Shown here: positions 1 to 8,228 of the stretch, one piece after another | How positions within the stretch are numbered: position 1 is the stretch's first letter | Layout of the letters: each line of letters opens with the position of its first letter | Origin: Ophioceras dolichostomum | Lineage: Eukaryota; Ascomycota; Sordariomycetes; Magnaporthales; Ophioceraceae | Length of the DNA stretch: 22,118 nucleotides | Assembly: GCA_003049485.1 (NCBI GenBank) | Contig: PYST01000495.1 | Location: forward strand, 1-22,118 | Direction: 5' to 3' | Notes under the pieces: model-generated | Database searches by the model: none | What the model was told of the DNA's origin: nothing | Seen by the model: the letters and a program-made list of their open reading frames with translations, nothing else | Program-made: the position numbers and the translations under genes

Positions 1-318
1 ATGGCCTGTTCGAGGTCTCGCATCTCGCCGGTCCTCTCGTACCGGCGACCGAGCTTGTTCCCGAGGTTGTTTAACCAAGCTGCCCGGTCCGGGTAGTCTT
101 CCGGCATCGATTCGACAGCCTGCCTTGCTGTCGTAATGGCCTCTTCGAGGTCTCGCATCTCGCCGGTCTTCTCGTACCGGCGACCGAGCTTGTTCCCGAG
201 GTTGTTTAACCAAGCTGCCCGGTCCGGGTGGTCTTCCGGCGTCGATTCGACAGCCTGCCTTGCTGTCGTAATGGCCTCTTCGAGGTCTCGCATCTCGCCG
301 GTCCTCTCGTACCGGCTA
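1..318 (-). CDS. TPR-repeat protein, partial (internal repeats only)
   Basis: On the minus strand this stretch reads as tetratricopeptide-type repeats of 45 residues. Each unit contains the pieces RRYERTGEMRDLEEAI, TTARQAVESTPEDHPD and RAAWLNNLGNKLG. About 2.3 units are present and the reading frame runs off the left edge. Such arrays form helical scaffolds that bind proteins or ligands; in fungi they are common as the sensor part of NACHT or NB-ARC NLR proteins and of CHAT-protease proteins, but no effector or NTPase domain is inside the window. To the right (N-terminal side) the repeat homology ends sharply at about 317. The frame stays open to about 363 with unrelated codons and no ATG, so the N-terminal part appears lost or displaced. 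Repeat identity is certain to me; the protein class is inferred. Confidence 0.75.
1..318. repeat. 135-bp tandem repeat encoding the TPR units
   Basis: Units start at 1, 136 and 271. Units 1 and 2 differ at only 4 of 135 bases by eye, and the third unit is cut at about 317. The period is exactly 45 codons. Such high internal identity is typical of repeats kept alike by unequal exchange or gene conversion. Confidence 0.9.
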
Positions 319-330
319 GGAGCACTTGGC

Positions 331-470
331 AGGAAGCAAAGTTCGGAAAGTGACTCTATTCAGTGTAATCTAAGCTTGAGAAGAAAGGAAGAGGAAAGAA
401 AACAATTGCCATGACGCGTGCGGGGCAATTGTGTTCTGGTTCCCACGCGAGAGCGGTGTCTCTCAGCAGA
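331..470 (+). repeat. dispersed hairpin element, copy A
   Basis: This segment is similar to 5311-5455 inside the retrotransposon. Shared blocks are gaagcaa(a/g)gttcgga, ctaagctt, a purine-rich tract, caattgcc followed by gtgcgg and ggcaattg, and a weaker block around agcagaat. An inverted repeat, gaaaacaattgcc against ggcaattgtgttc (about 398-410 and 424-436), pairs at 12 of 13 positions around a 13-nt loop. The copy lies immediately beyond the point where the TPR array breaks. I do not recognise the family. It could be a small non-autonomous transposon or a structured regulatory repeat. Confidence 0.6.
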
Positions 471-475
471 ATGTC

Positions 476-828
476 TGGTTGCGGGGTGGCGTCTCTCGAC
501 AGGATGCCGTGCCGCAACAGCTTTGCAAAGTTGATGTGGCAGCTGTCCGATTGCCACGTCGACTACAGTGCTGTGGTGGTGGCTGCGTCGATGCTGCCTA
601 GCGAGTTAGCCCCAATACCAGCTGTAGACGCCACTGTCTGCAAGCCTCATTTTTGTAACCATTTAGCACCTTCGTACCCCCACGACCGTTGCGGTGGCGC
701 CGCGTTGACCGGCGAATCGCCAGCTCTAGAGCTACCATTGCGCTCGGTGGCTGAGGCTGTGTTAATGTGTTCTAACCAAACTGCCTGCCATTCGCTAGCT
801 TTCGAAGCCACCCGTCGGCGGCCTCTAA
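476..828. other. no convincing gene between copy A and the next gene remnant
   Basis: A plus-strand reading frame of 142 codons crosses 411-839, but its composition (scattered Cys and His, no recognisable motif) and its overlap with the hairpin element argue against a real product. A TATA-like gctataaag lies at about 833-841, just before the following gene remnant. I see no NACHT, CHAT or other domain fragment here. Confidence 0.4.
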
Positions 829-1720
829 TCTTGCTATAAAGCCGCCTTTCGCCGTTCTCAGGAGCAAAAGCGTTCTGTGGTCATAGGCCACCGCTCTCAT
901 GTTGCCAAACGTCATCCAATTTTGCGGTTTATTCCGCAAGATGCGGTAAAACTTGGCCGCTTCACCACCAGCATCGACAACCCGCATCAAAACTACCACG
1001 ATCCGTCATGGACGACACCGACCCAGTCTGTTGATTCGCCTCTCGACTCTTTTACTGGCATACATCAAACAGCCTCTGGCTCCGGCTTCGCGTCGACTCT
1101 CACGGCTCTAGCGTCTGCCGTGTTCTCAAAGCACACGAAATCGAAGCTGCACATCGTCGCAGATCGTGTGGTGACTTCAGTCCTCGACAATTCTGACAGC
1201 TGGTTCAAAGAAGCGACAAAATTCCTAGCGACTCAGAGCTGGATTGAGCAACAAATCGACCAAGGGAACGATATCTACATGATTGTCGGCTTTCACAGTG
1301 TCACCAACGCCCATATCACTCAAGGGTCCTGCCGTGGGGCCGCTGCCGATGGTCAGATTCAGCTTCCTGCAACTCTCTCGCTTGCTGCTGCTGGGGTCAT
1401 CGATCCACTGGGGGATGCGCTTGATCCAAGTGTCAGTGGGCACCGCCAGATCCTCGACGAAACGCAGTCCCAATTCCAGGTGCCCGGCGACCAGATCTGT
1501 GCGTTGCAATACCGCAAAATCCGCCACGCGTGGCTGTCGAGCAAGCGTATCGACAAGTCCCGCCTGTCGCAGCCGTGGTGGTCTTCAGTCGAGAGGTGGA
1601 GGGATGAGGAAGAGGGCGAAGACGATGTGGGAACTGGCCCAGCTAGAGGGTCTTGATAAGGGATGGGTAAGGGAAGTCAGTGGGGACGAGGTTTTCCTCG
1701 TCCGCCAAACTGAAGAGTTT
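829..1720 (+). pseudogene. conserved fungal protein of uncertain function, start lost and frameshifted
   Basis: The frame is open from 829 to 1656 but has no ATG near its beginning; the first in-frame ATG is inside the conserved part. It contains the elements HPILRFIPQDAVKLGRF, a helix around DSWFKEATKFLATQSWIEQQ, and a strand-like motif DIYMIVGFHSVTNAHI (about 1270-1317), followed by a segment ending in ICALQYRKIRHAWLSS. From memory these resemble a widespread, poorly characterised Pezizomycotina family that has an LGR motif near the N-terminus and a YMIVG or YLITG strand. A link to fungal gasdermin-like pore formers is possible but only a weak inference. Near the G-run at 1629-1631 the coding signal passes to the +1 frame (elements LEGLDKGWVREV and DEVFLVRQTEE up to about 1717), so the first frame ends early at 1656. 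The gene is divergent from the TPR fragment and lies directly before the retrotransposon. Confidence 0.5.
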
Positions 1721-1784
1721 CAGCCCTCAATAGTAGAACATCTTCATTGTCGCCTGACAAATATTCCGCTCACGCAATGTGCAC

Positions 1785-2075
1785 TGTTAGGACAGGCCCA
1801 GTACCTGAATTGCCGAGATTAATGAACCCGTATAACGATACCCCGGCTGATGGTCTCAGGCAGCAAGATGCCCTATTTAAGAGTCTTCGTTCTAGAGCAT
1901 CAATACGATGGCTGTTGAAGCCTGCGTTCCGTGATCGTGACACTACTCTTCTATCTATCTTTCCTCGCTGCCTGAGCGATTTACAAATACAGCACTTCAC
2001 CAACCTTTTTCTCAATTGAGACCTCGCACCGTCGGACATGAACGACGCAAAATAATCACGTACCCGCGCTACCCC
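1785..2075 (+). promoter_or_regulatory. probable 5' LTR and leader of the gypsy element
   Basis: This is the gap between the preceding gene remnant and the gag ATG. It starts with a plausible LTR end (tgttaggacaggccc at 1785), contains a TATA-like ctatttaaga near 1870-1880, and has pyrimidine-rich sequence before gag, as expected for an LTR promoter plus leader. I could not identify a primer-binding site or a definite LTR 3' end, and there is no partner LTR to confirm the boundaries. Confidence 0.35.
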
Positions 2076-3695
2076 ATGCCCAAGAAGAAGGACTGGGGCG
2101 CGCCGACTAGACAGTCATCACGCCTGACGGAAGACGCGTCAGAAGAGCCGACAACGGCTAAGTCATTCCCAGCAGAAGACAAGCTGGAAGAGCCGAGCCT
2201 GGCTACCACTGCAGCGGAAAACGAGCTGTTCCTGGCAGATCCTGTGCCAGCAGAGTCGCTTGCGACTGTTCAGGGTGCCGAGAGAAGGCTACCTGCCTGG
2301 GAGGACTCCAACGACGACTCCCTCGATCTTCTCCAGTACGGAGACAGTAACCCTAAAGAGCTCGAGATCGACCCAGACCACCCGTTCCTCAGCACGGAAG
2401 AACAAGCTGAAGAAGAAGACCCCGCGTTCAAGCTAGTGAAAGAGACTCCCGAGTTGATTACTTCGGTCCCAGAACGCCCTCTTCTTTCTACCACGGACTC
2501 ACGCACCATGCCCGAGTCAAGCCAACCCGCGGCCGCCTCTGATGTTGCCACCCAGGCCGCTACTGCTGCCATCGTAGCTGCAGTCCTAGCAGAACTTCGC
2601 AAGTCTGGAGCTCCTGTCAGCACCAACGAGGACCCACAGGCCCGAGAGACCACCCCAGCCGAGAGCGTCTTTGGAGGCACTACCTTTGTGCCGAAAGGAC
2701 CCGCCGCTTTCCCGGCATTCAAGCCCTATGATGCTCAGGGAGACTCTAGCTCTCCGAACCCTAACTACGACAAAAAGTCCCGAGCCATGGGAATTGACCC
2801 AGGCAAGTTTGACGGCGACGAAGGCGAGTTCGATGCATGGGTTGAGCGCTTGGCGGACAAACTCGTGGAAGATGCCGAGACCTTCAAGAACGAACGGAGC
2901 CGTATGGCCGTTGTTAATTCTCTCACCACTGGCCAAGCCCGATCCCTCCTCGAGTTTCGCTACAGCCACGGATCCACCAACCCGTTCAAAAACACGGCTG
3001 AAATGATCGCCACCCTGGCGGGAGTCTTCCACGACGAGCACGGACCGTCCAAGGCCCGCGAGGAGCTCCGCAAGCTCATGTTCAACCCCAAGTCCCAGAA
3101 CATCTACCAGTTCGTCAGCAAGGTGAACACCCTCTGCGACCTCGCGAACGTCCACCAGAGTGAGCGCAAGACAATCCTGTTTGAGCACCTGCCCGTCGGT
3201 CTTGACGCCCGACTTCGAGGCGACTCCCGCGATACCAACGTCTCGTACGAAACGTTTACCACCCGAGTAGCCGACGCCGCCTTGGAAAAGCAACGCCTCC
3301 TCGAGTCGATCAAAGAGAAGCATTCAAAGTCCCCCGACAAGGACGAGCGGCGCCGCAAGCGCCGGGAACGCCAGGACCAGTATGAACACAAGTACCGCAA
3401 GGCAGACAAGTCGGTCGACCCTGCTGCCTACAAGCCCGAGAACAAGCCCAAGGGGGAGGAGGAAGATCGAACCTGCTACAGCTGCAAGAAAGCAGGACAC
3501 GTCGCCCGCAATTGTCTGGACAAGCACCAAGTCGCAACCCTTTTCCGCCGCATGGAGGCCGATGGAGCGTTCCTCGACTCGGGAAAAGAGTCAGGCTCTT
3601 CATCGGACGACGACTCGACCCCTTCCTTGGCAGACGAGTCAAAAAACGAGGAAGACCGCCGGAAGTCTCCGCGGCGGTCCATGTACCACAGTTAG
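2076..3695 (+). CDS. gag: retrotransposon Gag polyprotein (gypsy type)
   Basis: Gag forms the particle that packages the element's RNA. The ATG at 2076 starts 539 residues beginning MPKKKDWGAP; the frame is open upstream but offers no ATG. Residues 1 to about 230 are acidic, Pro/Ala-rich and probably disordered. About residues 244-405 form the helical retrotransposon-gag region (from FDGDEGEFDAWVERL to the VADAALEKQRLLES segment). About 418-442 is strongly basic (DERRRKRRERQ). A CCHC zinc knuckle, CYSCKKAGHVARNC, occupies residues 467-480. The tail is acidic and Ser-rich. The frame is intact to the TAG at 3693-3695. It overlaps the pol frame by at least 180 bases, which fits expression of pol by -1 frameshifting. 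Confidence 0.88.
   Translation: MPKKKDWGAPTRQSSRLTEDASEEPTTAKSFPAEDKLEEPSLATTAAENELFLADPVPAESLATVQGAERRLPAWEDSNDDSLDLLQYGDSNPKELEIDPDHPFLSTEEQAEEEDPAFKLVKETPELITSVPERPLLSTTDSRTMPESSQPAAASDVATQAATAAIVAAVLAELRKSGAPVSTNEDPQARETTPAESVFGGTTFVPKGPAAFPAFKPYDAQGDSSSPNPNYDKKSRAMGIDPGKFDGDEGEFDAWVERLADKLVEDAETFKNERSRMAVVNSLTTGQARSLLEFRYSHGSTNPFKNTAEMIATLAGVFHDEHGPSKAREELRKLMFNPKSQNIYQFVSKVNTLCDLANVHQSERKTILFEHLPVGLDARLRGDSRDTNVSYETFTTRVADAALEKQRLLESIKEKHSKSPDKDERRRKRRERQDQYEHKYRKADKSVDPAAYKPENKPKGEEEDRTCYSCKKAGHVARNCLDKHQVATLFRRMEADGAFLDSGKESGSSSDDDSTPSLADESKNEEDRRKSPRRSMYHS
3641..3679 (+). promoter_or_regulatory. gag-pol -1 programmed ribosomal frameshift signal
   Basis: In the gag frame the sequence reads tcA AAA AAC, a canonical X XXY YYZ slippery heptamer at 3641-3647. 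Six bases later an 8-bp GC-rich stem can form, gaccgccg (3654-3661) against cggcggtc (3672-3679), with a 10-nt loop. Slipping back by one base enters exactly the frame that encodes protease and reverse transcriptase. The gag stop lies 46 bases downstream of the heptamer. The heptamer type and the spacing match known retroviral -1 signals. Confidence 0.75.
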
Positions 3696-5888
3696 CTAGG
3701 ATCGGTAACAAGAACCATCACACCTCATTTATCGTGGATGCTCAGTTGCAGCATGATGGCCTTGCTGTCGACTTCAAAGCGCTTTGTGATACTGGAGCCA
3801 TAGCCAAGCTACTCGTCAGCTTCCGAGCAGCCGCCCAGGCTAAGAAGACGGTGGGAGCAAGAGTCCAAAAACTCAAACACCCTATTCCTCTCACCGATTT
3901 CCGAGACCGGCCGGTTACCCAAGTTCGAGAAGTCTTAATAGCCTCTCTTCAGATCGACGGAAGGCGCTTCGTCGACCAAGAGTTCTGGATCACCGACACA
4001 GGGTGCAATATCTTCATCGGCTTGGTCTGGCTAACCGAACAAAACGTCCTCCTCCACCCTCAGTCACGGCAGATCATTTGGCCAGACGACCTACCCAATA
4101 ATACCAGGTTCTCCAAGGCACTTACGCTGCTCCCATCATCTGGGATTCTTGACCCCCAAGCTCAGCGTGACTCTTTGCGCCGGGACCAGTTGTTCGACTA
4201 GCAAGTTGCCCAAGAGTGGAAGACAAGGCCAGTCCGGGCCATCCTCACTAACCCGGTACGGCAGAAGCAGACGGGGCAACTCTCCCAGAAAGTCGAAATG
4301 CTGGGCAATAATCCAGGACTGAAGCCTTTACCCTTATCGGCTTCACTCAATTCTTCTCTCGCCGCCCTACACGCTCGCGTCGAAAGAGACCCTCGCCAGT
4401 CACGCTGGAAGTCATTGCCTCTCCCCGACTCACCAGTCAATTGGGAAACGACTCGCTCGCCGACCCGGATCCAAGCCCTCTCAGGCAAGCCCTGGAGAAC
4501 CTTCCCAGGCGCCAAGATACCTTTTCCTCCGGACGAGGACCCCGAGCACGTCAACCTAGTTCGACGCCTGATCCCTCCCGAGATAGCGCACCTGGAAGGC
4601 TTCTTTTCGAAGAAGGCGAGCACCAAGCTCCCGCCCAGCCGCCCTGGACATGACGTCGTTCTCGAACTAGAGAAGCCTCTGGAGGGCACCCCGCCAACCT
4701 ACCGCATGCCTCTCTCGATGCGCCCGATCGAAAAGGAGACAACGGACGAGCTCCTCGCCATAGGGTTCATTGAGCCCTGCATGGCCGACAAGCCAGCTTC
4801 GAACCTGTTCGTCCCGAAGCCCCACGCTAACGAGAGGAGGTTCTGCCAAGACTACCGCTGGGTGAACAAGTTCCTTAAGCCCCGCCTGGTCCCCGCCCCA
4901 GACGTCAGCAGGACAATAGCCAAGTGCGGTCGAGCAAAGAAACTGTCGAAGATTGACATCATCCGCGCATTCAACCGGCTCCTGATGGCGGTAGATTCCC
5001 GGTACCTCACAGCGTTCAAGACTCGCCAGGGCACGTTCCAGTGGAAAGTGCTACCCTTCGGCCTCAAGGTCGGCCTGGCTTGGTGGCAGGCCTTCATTAA
5101 CGCCCAGCTGAACGAACTTCTGGACGCGTTCGCCAGCGCGTATGCTGACGACGTCATCATCTACTCAGAAGAGGACGACGATGCCACTCACTGGGAACAG
5201 GTGGAAGAGGTCATTTACCGACTAAACCATGCCAGTTTGCAGGGAGACATCAAGAAAAGCCGCTTTAACGCCCAGTCTCTCGACTACCTCGGTTGCCACA
5301 GATTGACCGTTATTGAGAAGCAAGGTTCGGAGAACGTAGTCAATTGAGTAGAAACTAAGCTTAGGGAGGTAAAAGGAAATCAATTGCCACGAAAGGTGCG
5401 GGCAATTGATTTCGTATGGCTTGCCAAAGGCGGAGTCCTGCGGCAGAATCCCGGCAAAACCTCGGTGGAGCTGGGCCGTCACATCGGTCTCGTAATTGAG
5501 GTCGGTAAAGGCGTCAGCATCGATCCCGCCAAAGTCACGGCCATCACCGAGTGGAAGTTCGAGGACCTTACCAACAGGTCGGCGGTCAAGTCCTTCCTAG
5601 GCCTGTGTAACTACGTCCGGATGTTCTGTCACCACGCGAGTGACACTACTGAACCCCTCAACCGCCTACTGAAGAAAGGAGCCGAATTCGAGATGGGCCT
5701 CGAGCAACGCCAGTCCTTCGAGAAGCTCAAGAAGTTGGCAACTGGGGCCCCAGTCCTAGCCTTTTTCACGCCTGGCCGCCCGACCCGCGTCGAGACGGAC
5801 GCATCACGCAACGCCACCGGAGGAGTCGTCTGGCAAGAACAAGAGGATGGCGTGTGGAAGCCCGTGGGATACTTCAGCAAGACCGTGA
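3647..5888 (+). pseudogene. pol: retrotransposon Pol: protease, reverse transcriptase, RNase H start (broken)
   Basis: Pol copies the element's RNA into DNA. Entered by -1 frameshifting, it carries an aspartic protease with active-site CDTGA (Asp at 3788-3790) and a second DTG-like segment before IFIGLVWL. The reverse transcriptase has PLSMRPIEKETTDELLAIGF, motif A KIDIIRAF (Asp at 4955) and the catalytic YADD (5141-5152). The RNase H domain starts with VETDAS (Asp at 5798) and ends soon after GYFSK. Three defects are visible. An in-frame TAG at 4199-4201 separates protease from reverse transcriptase. A 195-bp insertion at 5294-5488 splits the thumb region and brings a TGA at 5345. The rest of RNase H and the integrase are missing beyond the palindrome at 5889. 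Apart from these the frame is the same throughout, so the decay is recent. Confidence 0.85.
5294..5488 (+). mobile_element. 195-bp insertion in the reverse transcriptase, carrying hairpin element copy B
   Basis: The reverse-transcriptase protein is continuous from SLDYLG (ends 5293) to LVIEVGKGVSIDP (starts 5489) if these 195 bases are removed. The frame is preserved because 195 is 65 codons. The bases acctcggt before the insertion (5286-5293) and acatcggt at its end (5481-5488) match at 7 of 8 positions, as expected for a target-site duplication. Inside is a perfect 13-bp inverted repeat, gaaatcaattgcc (5376-5388) and ggcaattgatttc (5401-5413), with a 12-nt loop. Bases 5311-5455 resemble 331-470. 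No clear terminal inverted repeats and no coding capacity are visible, so this would be a non-autonomous element. Confidence 0.65.
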
Positions 5889-6090
5889 CTGTCAAGGACA
5901 CAACCAAGGGCTAGAGAAGAACATGCGTTGTGCCATAGAGAGAAGGAAGCTCGTTACAGATTGGTGCACGCCGGAGGGTAGGGCTAGAAATACCCTGCCA
6001 GGTGGGGCTGCACGTGACCGACGAACTAGCTTCCTTCTCTCTATGGCACAACGCATGTTCTTCTCTAGCCCTTGGTTGTGTTCTTGACAG
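5889..6090. repeat. 202-bp palindrome with 63-bp arms
   Basis: The left arm 5889-5951 and the right arm 6028-6090 are inverted copies that match at 62 of 63 positions; the one difference is g in ...gtcaaggac against a in the right arm. The 76-base centre has only short local pairing, such as gggta and taccc. The flanks (gtga on the left, ccttg on the right) are not duplicated. The palindrome joins the cut end of pol on the left to the cut 3' end of a minus-strand DUF3435-type gene on the right. Read inward from either side, both frames end with the same residues TTKG and a TAG. Confidence 0.9.
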
Positions 6091-7168
6091 CCTTGACTGC
6101 AAGGAGGATTGCCAAAATGGGGAGCATCGCGTAACGGATCAGAGGCAGGAGTCCTAATCCCTCGTACAGCGAATGTTCAGGTCTACAATGGACATGATCA
6201 GAACAAAGAATCACGCTGGTATTGAGAAGTAAAAACATACCTTTGTCGGGTGTGTCTGTCATGCCCTTTGCGTCTCGGACGAACTGGATGGCAAACTCCG
6301 CCCGGCCGTCTTCATTACGGAACACACCAAATTTCATATCCTATTGTCCGGAAACGAGAGCGCCAATTAGCATGGTGTAAACGATGATTTCCAATCCTCC
6401 AGTAGCTTACCTTGTAGTACAGACCACGACCGGAGCCAGGCTGACATGTGGATTCAATGAGCTCGCCGATACGTGCAGAGGAACAAACCATAGCCGTAAA
6501 CTCAGCCCAGTCATAGACTCGCGCCGCCGGCCTGTTATATTCAACCCAGTCGTTCCCCCACAGCTGACGTCCAAAATGGTCGAAGTGATTCTTCGTTCCA
6601 AACCTCCTCGGTCGCTTGCTATGTACCAAACCGATGCTCTTTTCCTGGAGCACGTTGCGCAGTTCGCCGTTGATGAACTACACCGGTCAGCTCAACTCAG
6701 AAACGAGGGTGGACATGGACATACATTCGTTACTGTGAGCGTAATGTTTTGGGGAATGGCCTCGTGCTTACGGCGCCAACCGGCCATAAACTGCTTCTAG
6801 TACAGTATGACGGTCCCACGCGCTGGGTTCTCATCGTTTTCCGCACCATCAATGCCGAACGCAATCTCCTTCACGAAATTTTTCAAAGACTTGACATCGT
6901 GCGGGTTGGGGTTGTCTTTGGCATGGTCCTTAACGTATCTGGATGATTAAACTGTCAGCGGGACGAGTAAAAATCAAGTCCACCGGGAGACATGTTAGGA
7001 GGACAGAAACGTACTGTTCCCAGAGGCCAATCATGCGATCGTACTCTTTCTGCACCTTGGGTGTGACCTTCTTGAAGACTGCAGAACCGTCGATCCCCTT
7101 ATTGCATTGCTCTGAGCCCTTCTTTCTCCCGTTGTGGAAAAAGTCTTGGGCATTTTCCTCGGCGGCAT
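6091..7168 (-). pseudogene. DUF3435/FluG-type tyrosine-recombinase-like gene, degraded
   Basis: Five exons can be laid out on the minus strand from an ATG at 7168 (MPPRKMPK). They are 7168-7015, 6938-6725, 6677-6411, 6340-6241 and 6182 to about 6091, with introns 6939-7014 (GTACGT), 6678-6724, 6341-6410 and 6183-6240 (GTATGT). The protein has VQKEYDRMIGLWEQ, YVKDHAKDNPNPHDVKSLKNF, QFMAGWRRKHEAIP, an SSARIGELIE box, GSGRGLYYK and KFGVFRNEDGRAEFAIQ. From memory this order matches fungal FluG/DUF3435 proteins, relatives of Crypton and Starship recombinases; the Arg at 6471-6473 would be the first catalytic Arg. Defects are a frame change in exon 1 around 7070-7100, a TAG at 6797-6799 where Trp is expected, a one-base misfit at the last splice junction, and loss of the C-terminal H-x-x-R and Tyr region at the palindrome. 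Family 0.65, pseudogene 0.85. Confidence 0.65.
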
Positions 7169-7772
7169 GATGATTAGAAGCGGCTGAAGTAAGGAGCAAT
7201 CACCTCCAGACAGGTCGTTGAAGGAAACGCGGAGAGGCGCAAGAGAGGATCGAAGAGCGTCGAGCGTTTGAAAGGTAGAGGACGAGTTTCGGCGGTGGGA
7301 GGAAGTGAGGGAAACGATGGGGAGGAGGGGGGGGGGAGGAGGGCAGCCGCAATTTCATATGAACATGCTATTGAAGTGCCAGTCCTCCACAAGAGGTCAA
7401 GGGAAGAAGCAAGAGGACCACCGCTGGACGACGCCCATCGTCCAAGAAATGGGCAACGGGAGCTTGGACTCTGGAATGGAGGGGTGCCAGAAACAGGGAC
7501 TCTGGCCGCACCCGCGCGCGCCTCCGTCCTGGCGTCGGTGTGGCCGAATGCCTCATCCATGGCGGCGGTCGCGTAAAGTTGACAAAATTCGGGGGGAAGG
7601 CGACGTGGTGTTGTTGGGCGGGGGATGGTGTTGGTCTGCGTCCCGCCGAACAGGGCGGTTGAGGTGATCAAATCCTGAGCATCCCTGAGCAACCCTGAGC
7701 GGGGAGTGACGCGGGCCTCTCATGACCAAGTTGCTGCTGGTCACCACGACCACGACCACCACCAGGCATCAT
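7169..7772. other. intergenic stretch, G-rich, one weak small-ORF candidate
   Basis: A minus-strand reading frame of 128 codons starts at an ATG at 7560 in the context gccgccatgg and ends at 7174. Its second half is low-complexity Pro/Ser (AAALLPPPSSPSFPSLPP) and no domain is recognisable, so I do not call it a gene. At 7319-7343 the plus strand is G-rich (a run of ten G at 7327-7336 flanked by GGGG and GGG) and could form a quadruplex. Three short repeats of cctgagc lie at about 7673-7700. Confidence 0.4.
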
Positions 7773-8228
7773 CTAACCGAGCGGCGACGGCGGCAATTTC
7801 GCGACGAAAGGCAGGAACAGGAGCGTTCCGCCTGGCATCGTCACCGTGCCGTCCCCGTATTTCTCCTCGTATTCAGGGGCCGTGAGGAGGTGGGCAGGCC
7901 GCCCACGGTCGTTGCTGCCGTCATTCCACGTCGTCGGCTGCTCCAGCCGGTCGGCGGCGGCACCCGGGATTGAGTGATCGTGATCTCCACCGTCGCCGTC
8001 GCCGGCGGTCTCGAAAGCCGCAGCCAGCAGCTGGTCGCTGGCGATGTTGTTGCCGTCGTGATACAGCAGCAGCTTCTTCCGGACGTTGGCTATGATGCGG
8101 AGTTGCACGGAGCTCACCATCAGGAGTTTGGCCTTTTTCCTATCGACGTGCTCGTTCCACCCGCAGGGGAGCGTCGTGCTGTAGAACATGGGGACGGAGC
8201 ACTTGCCCTCGGGGTTCGAGCACGCCAC
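7773..8228 (-). pseudogene. downstream reading frame in phase with the Cys-rich gene, behind an amber stop
   Basis: These 151 codons directly follow the TAG at 8229-8231 in the same frame. They show strong G/C-ending codon preference and plausible folded sequence, including VACSNPEGKCSVPMFYS, LPCGWNEHVDRKKAKLLM, VQLRIIANVRKKLLLYHDG and a conserved-looking tail PEYEEKYGDGTVTMPGG. The VAC(x)nC pattern just after the stop mirrors VVACVNKPAC just before it. The stretch therefore looks like the second half of the upstream protein, cut off by one stop (for example Trp to amber) or read through. It has no independent ATG near its start. The family is unknown to me. Confidence 0.55.

Larger units (their letters stand above)
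1785..5888 (+). mobile_element. Ty3/gypsy-type LTR retrotransposon, 3'-truncated
   Basis: The order gag, zinc knuckle, aspartic protease, reverse transcriptase, RNase H is that of a gypsy-type element. Integrase and 3' LTR are missing, because recognisable sequence stops at the palindrome that begins at 5889. The element also carries an amber stop in pol and a small insertion in the reverse transcriptase. It cannot move on its own. The left boundary is uncertain because there is no second LTR in the window to compare with. Confidence 0.85.

Noticed and set aside
877..879. GTG as a start codon for the YMIVG-family gene
   Set aside because: GTG is not a normal fungal start; the frame simply continues upstream to 829 without an ATG.
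4199..4201. Amber stop in pol as a programmed read-through site
   Set aside because: The downstream bases (caagtt) only partly match known read-through contexts, and a -1 frameshift already controls pol; a mutation is simpler.
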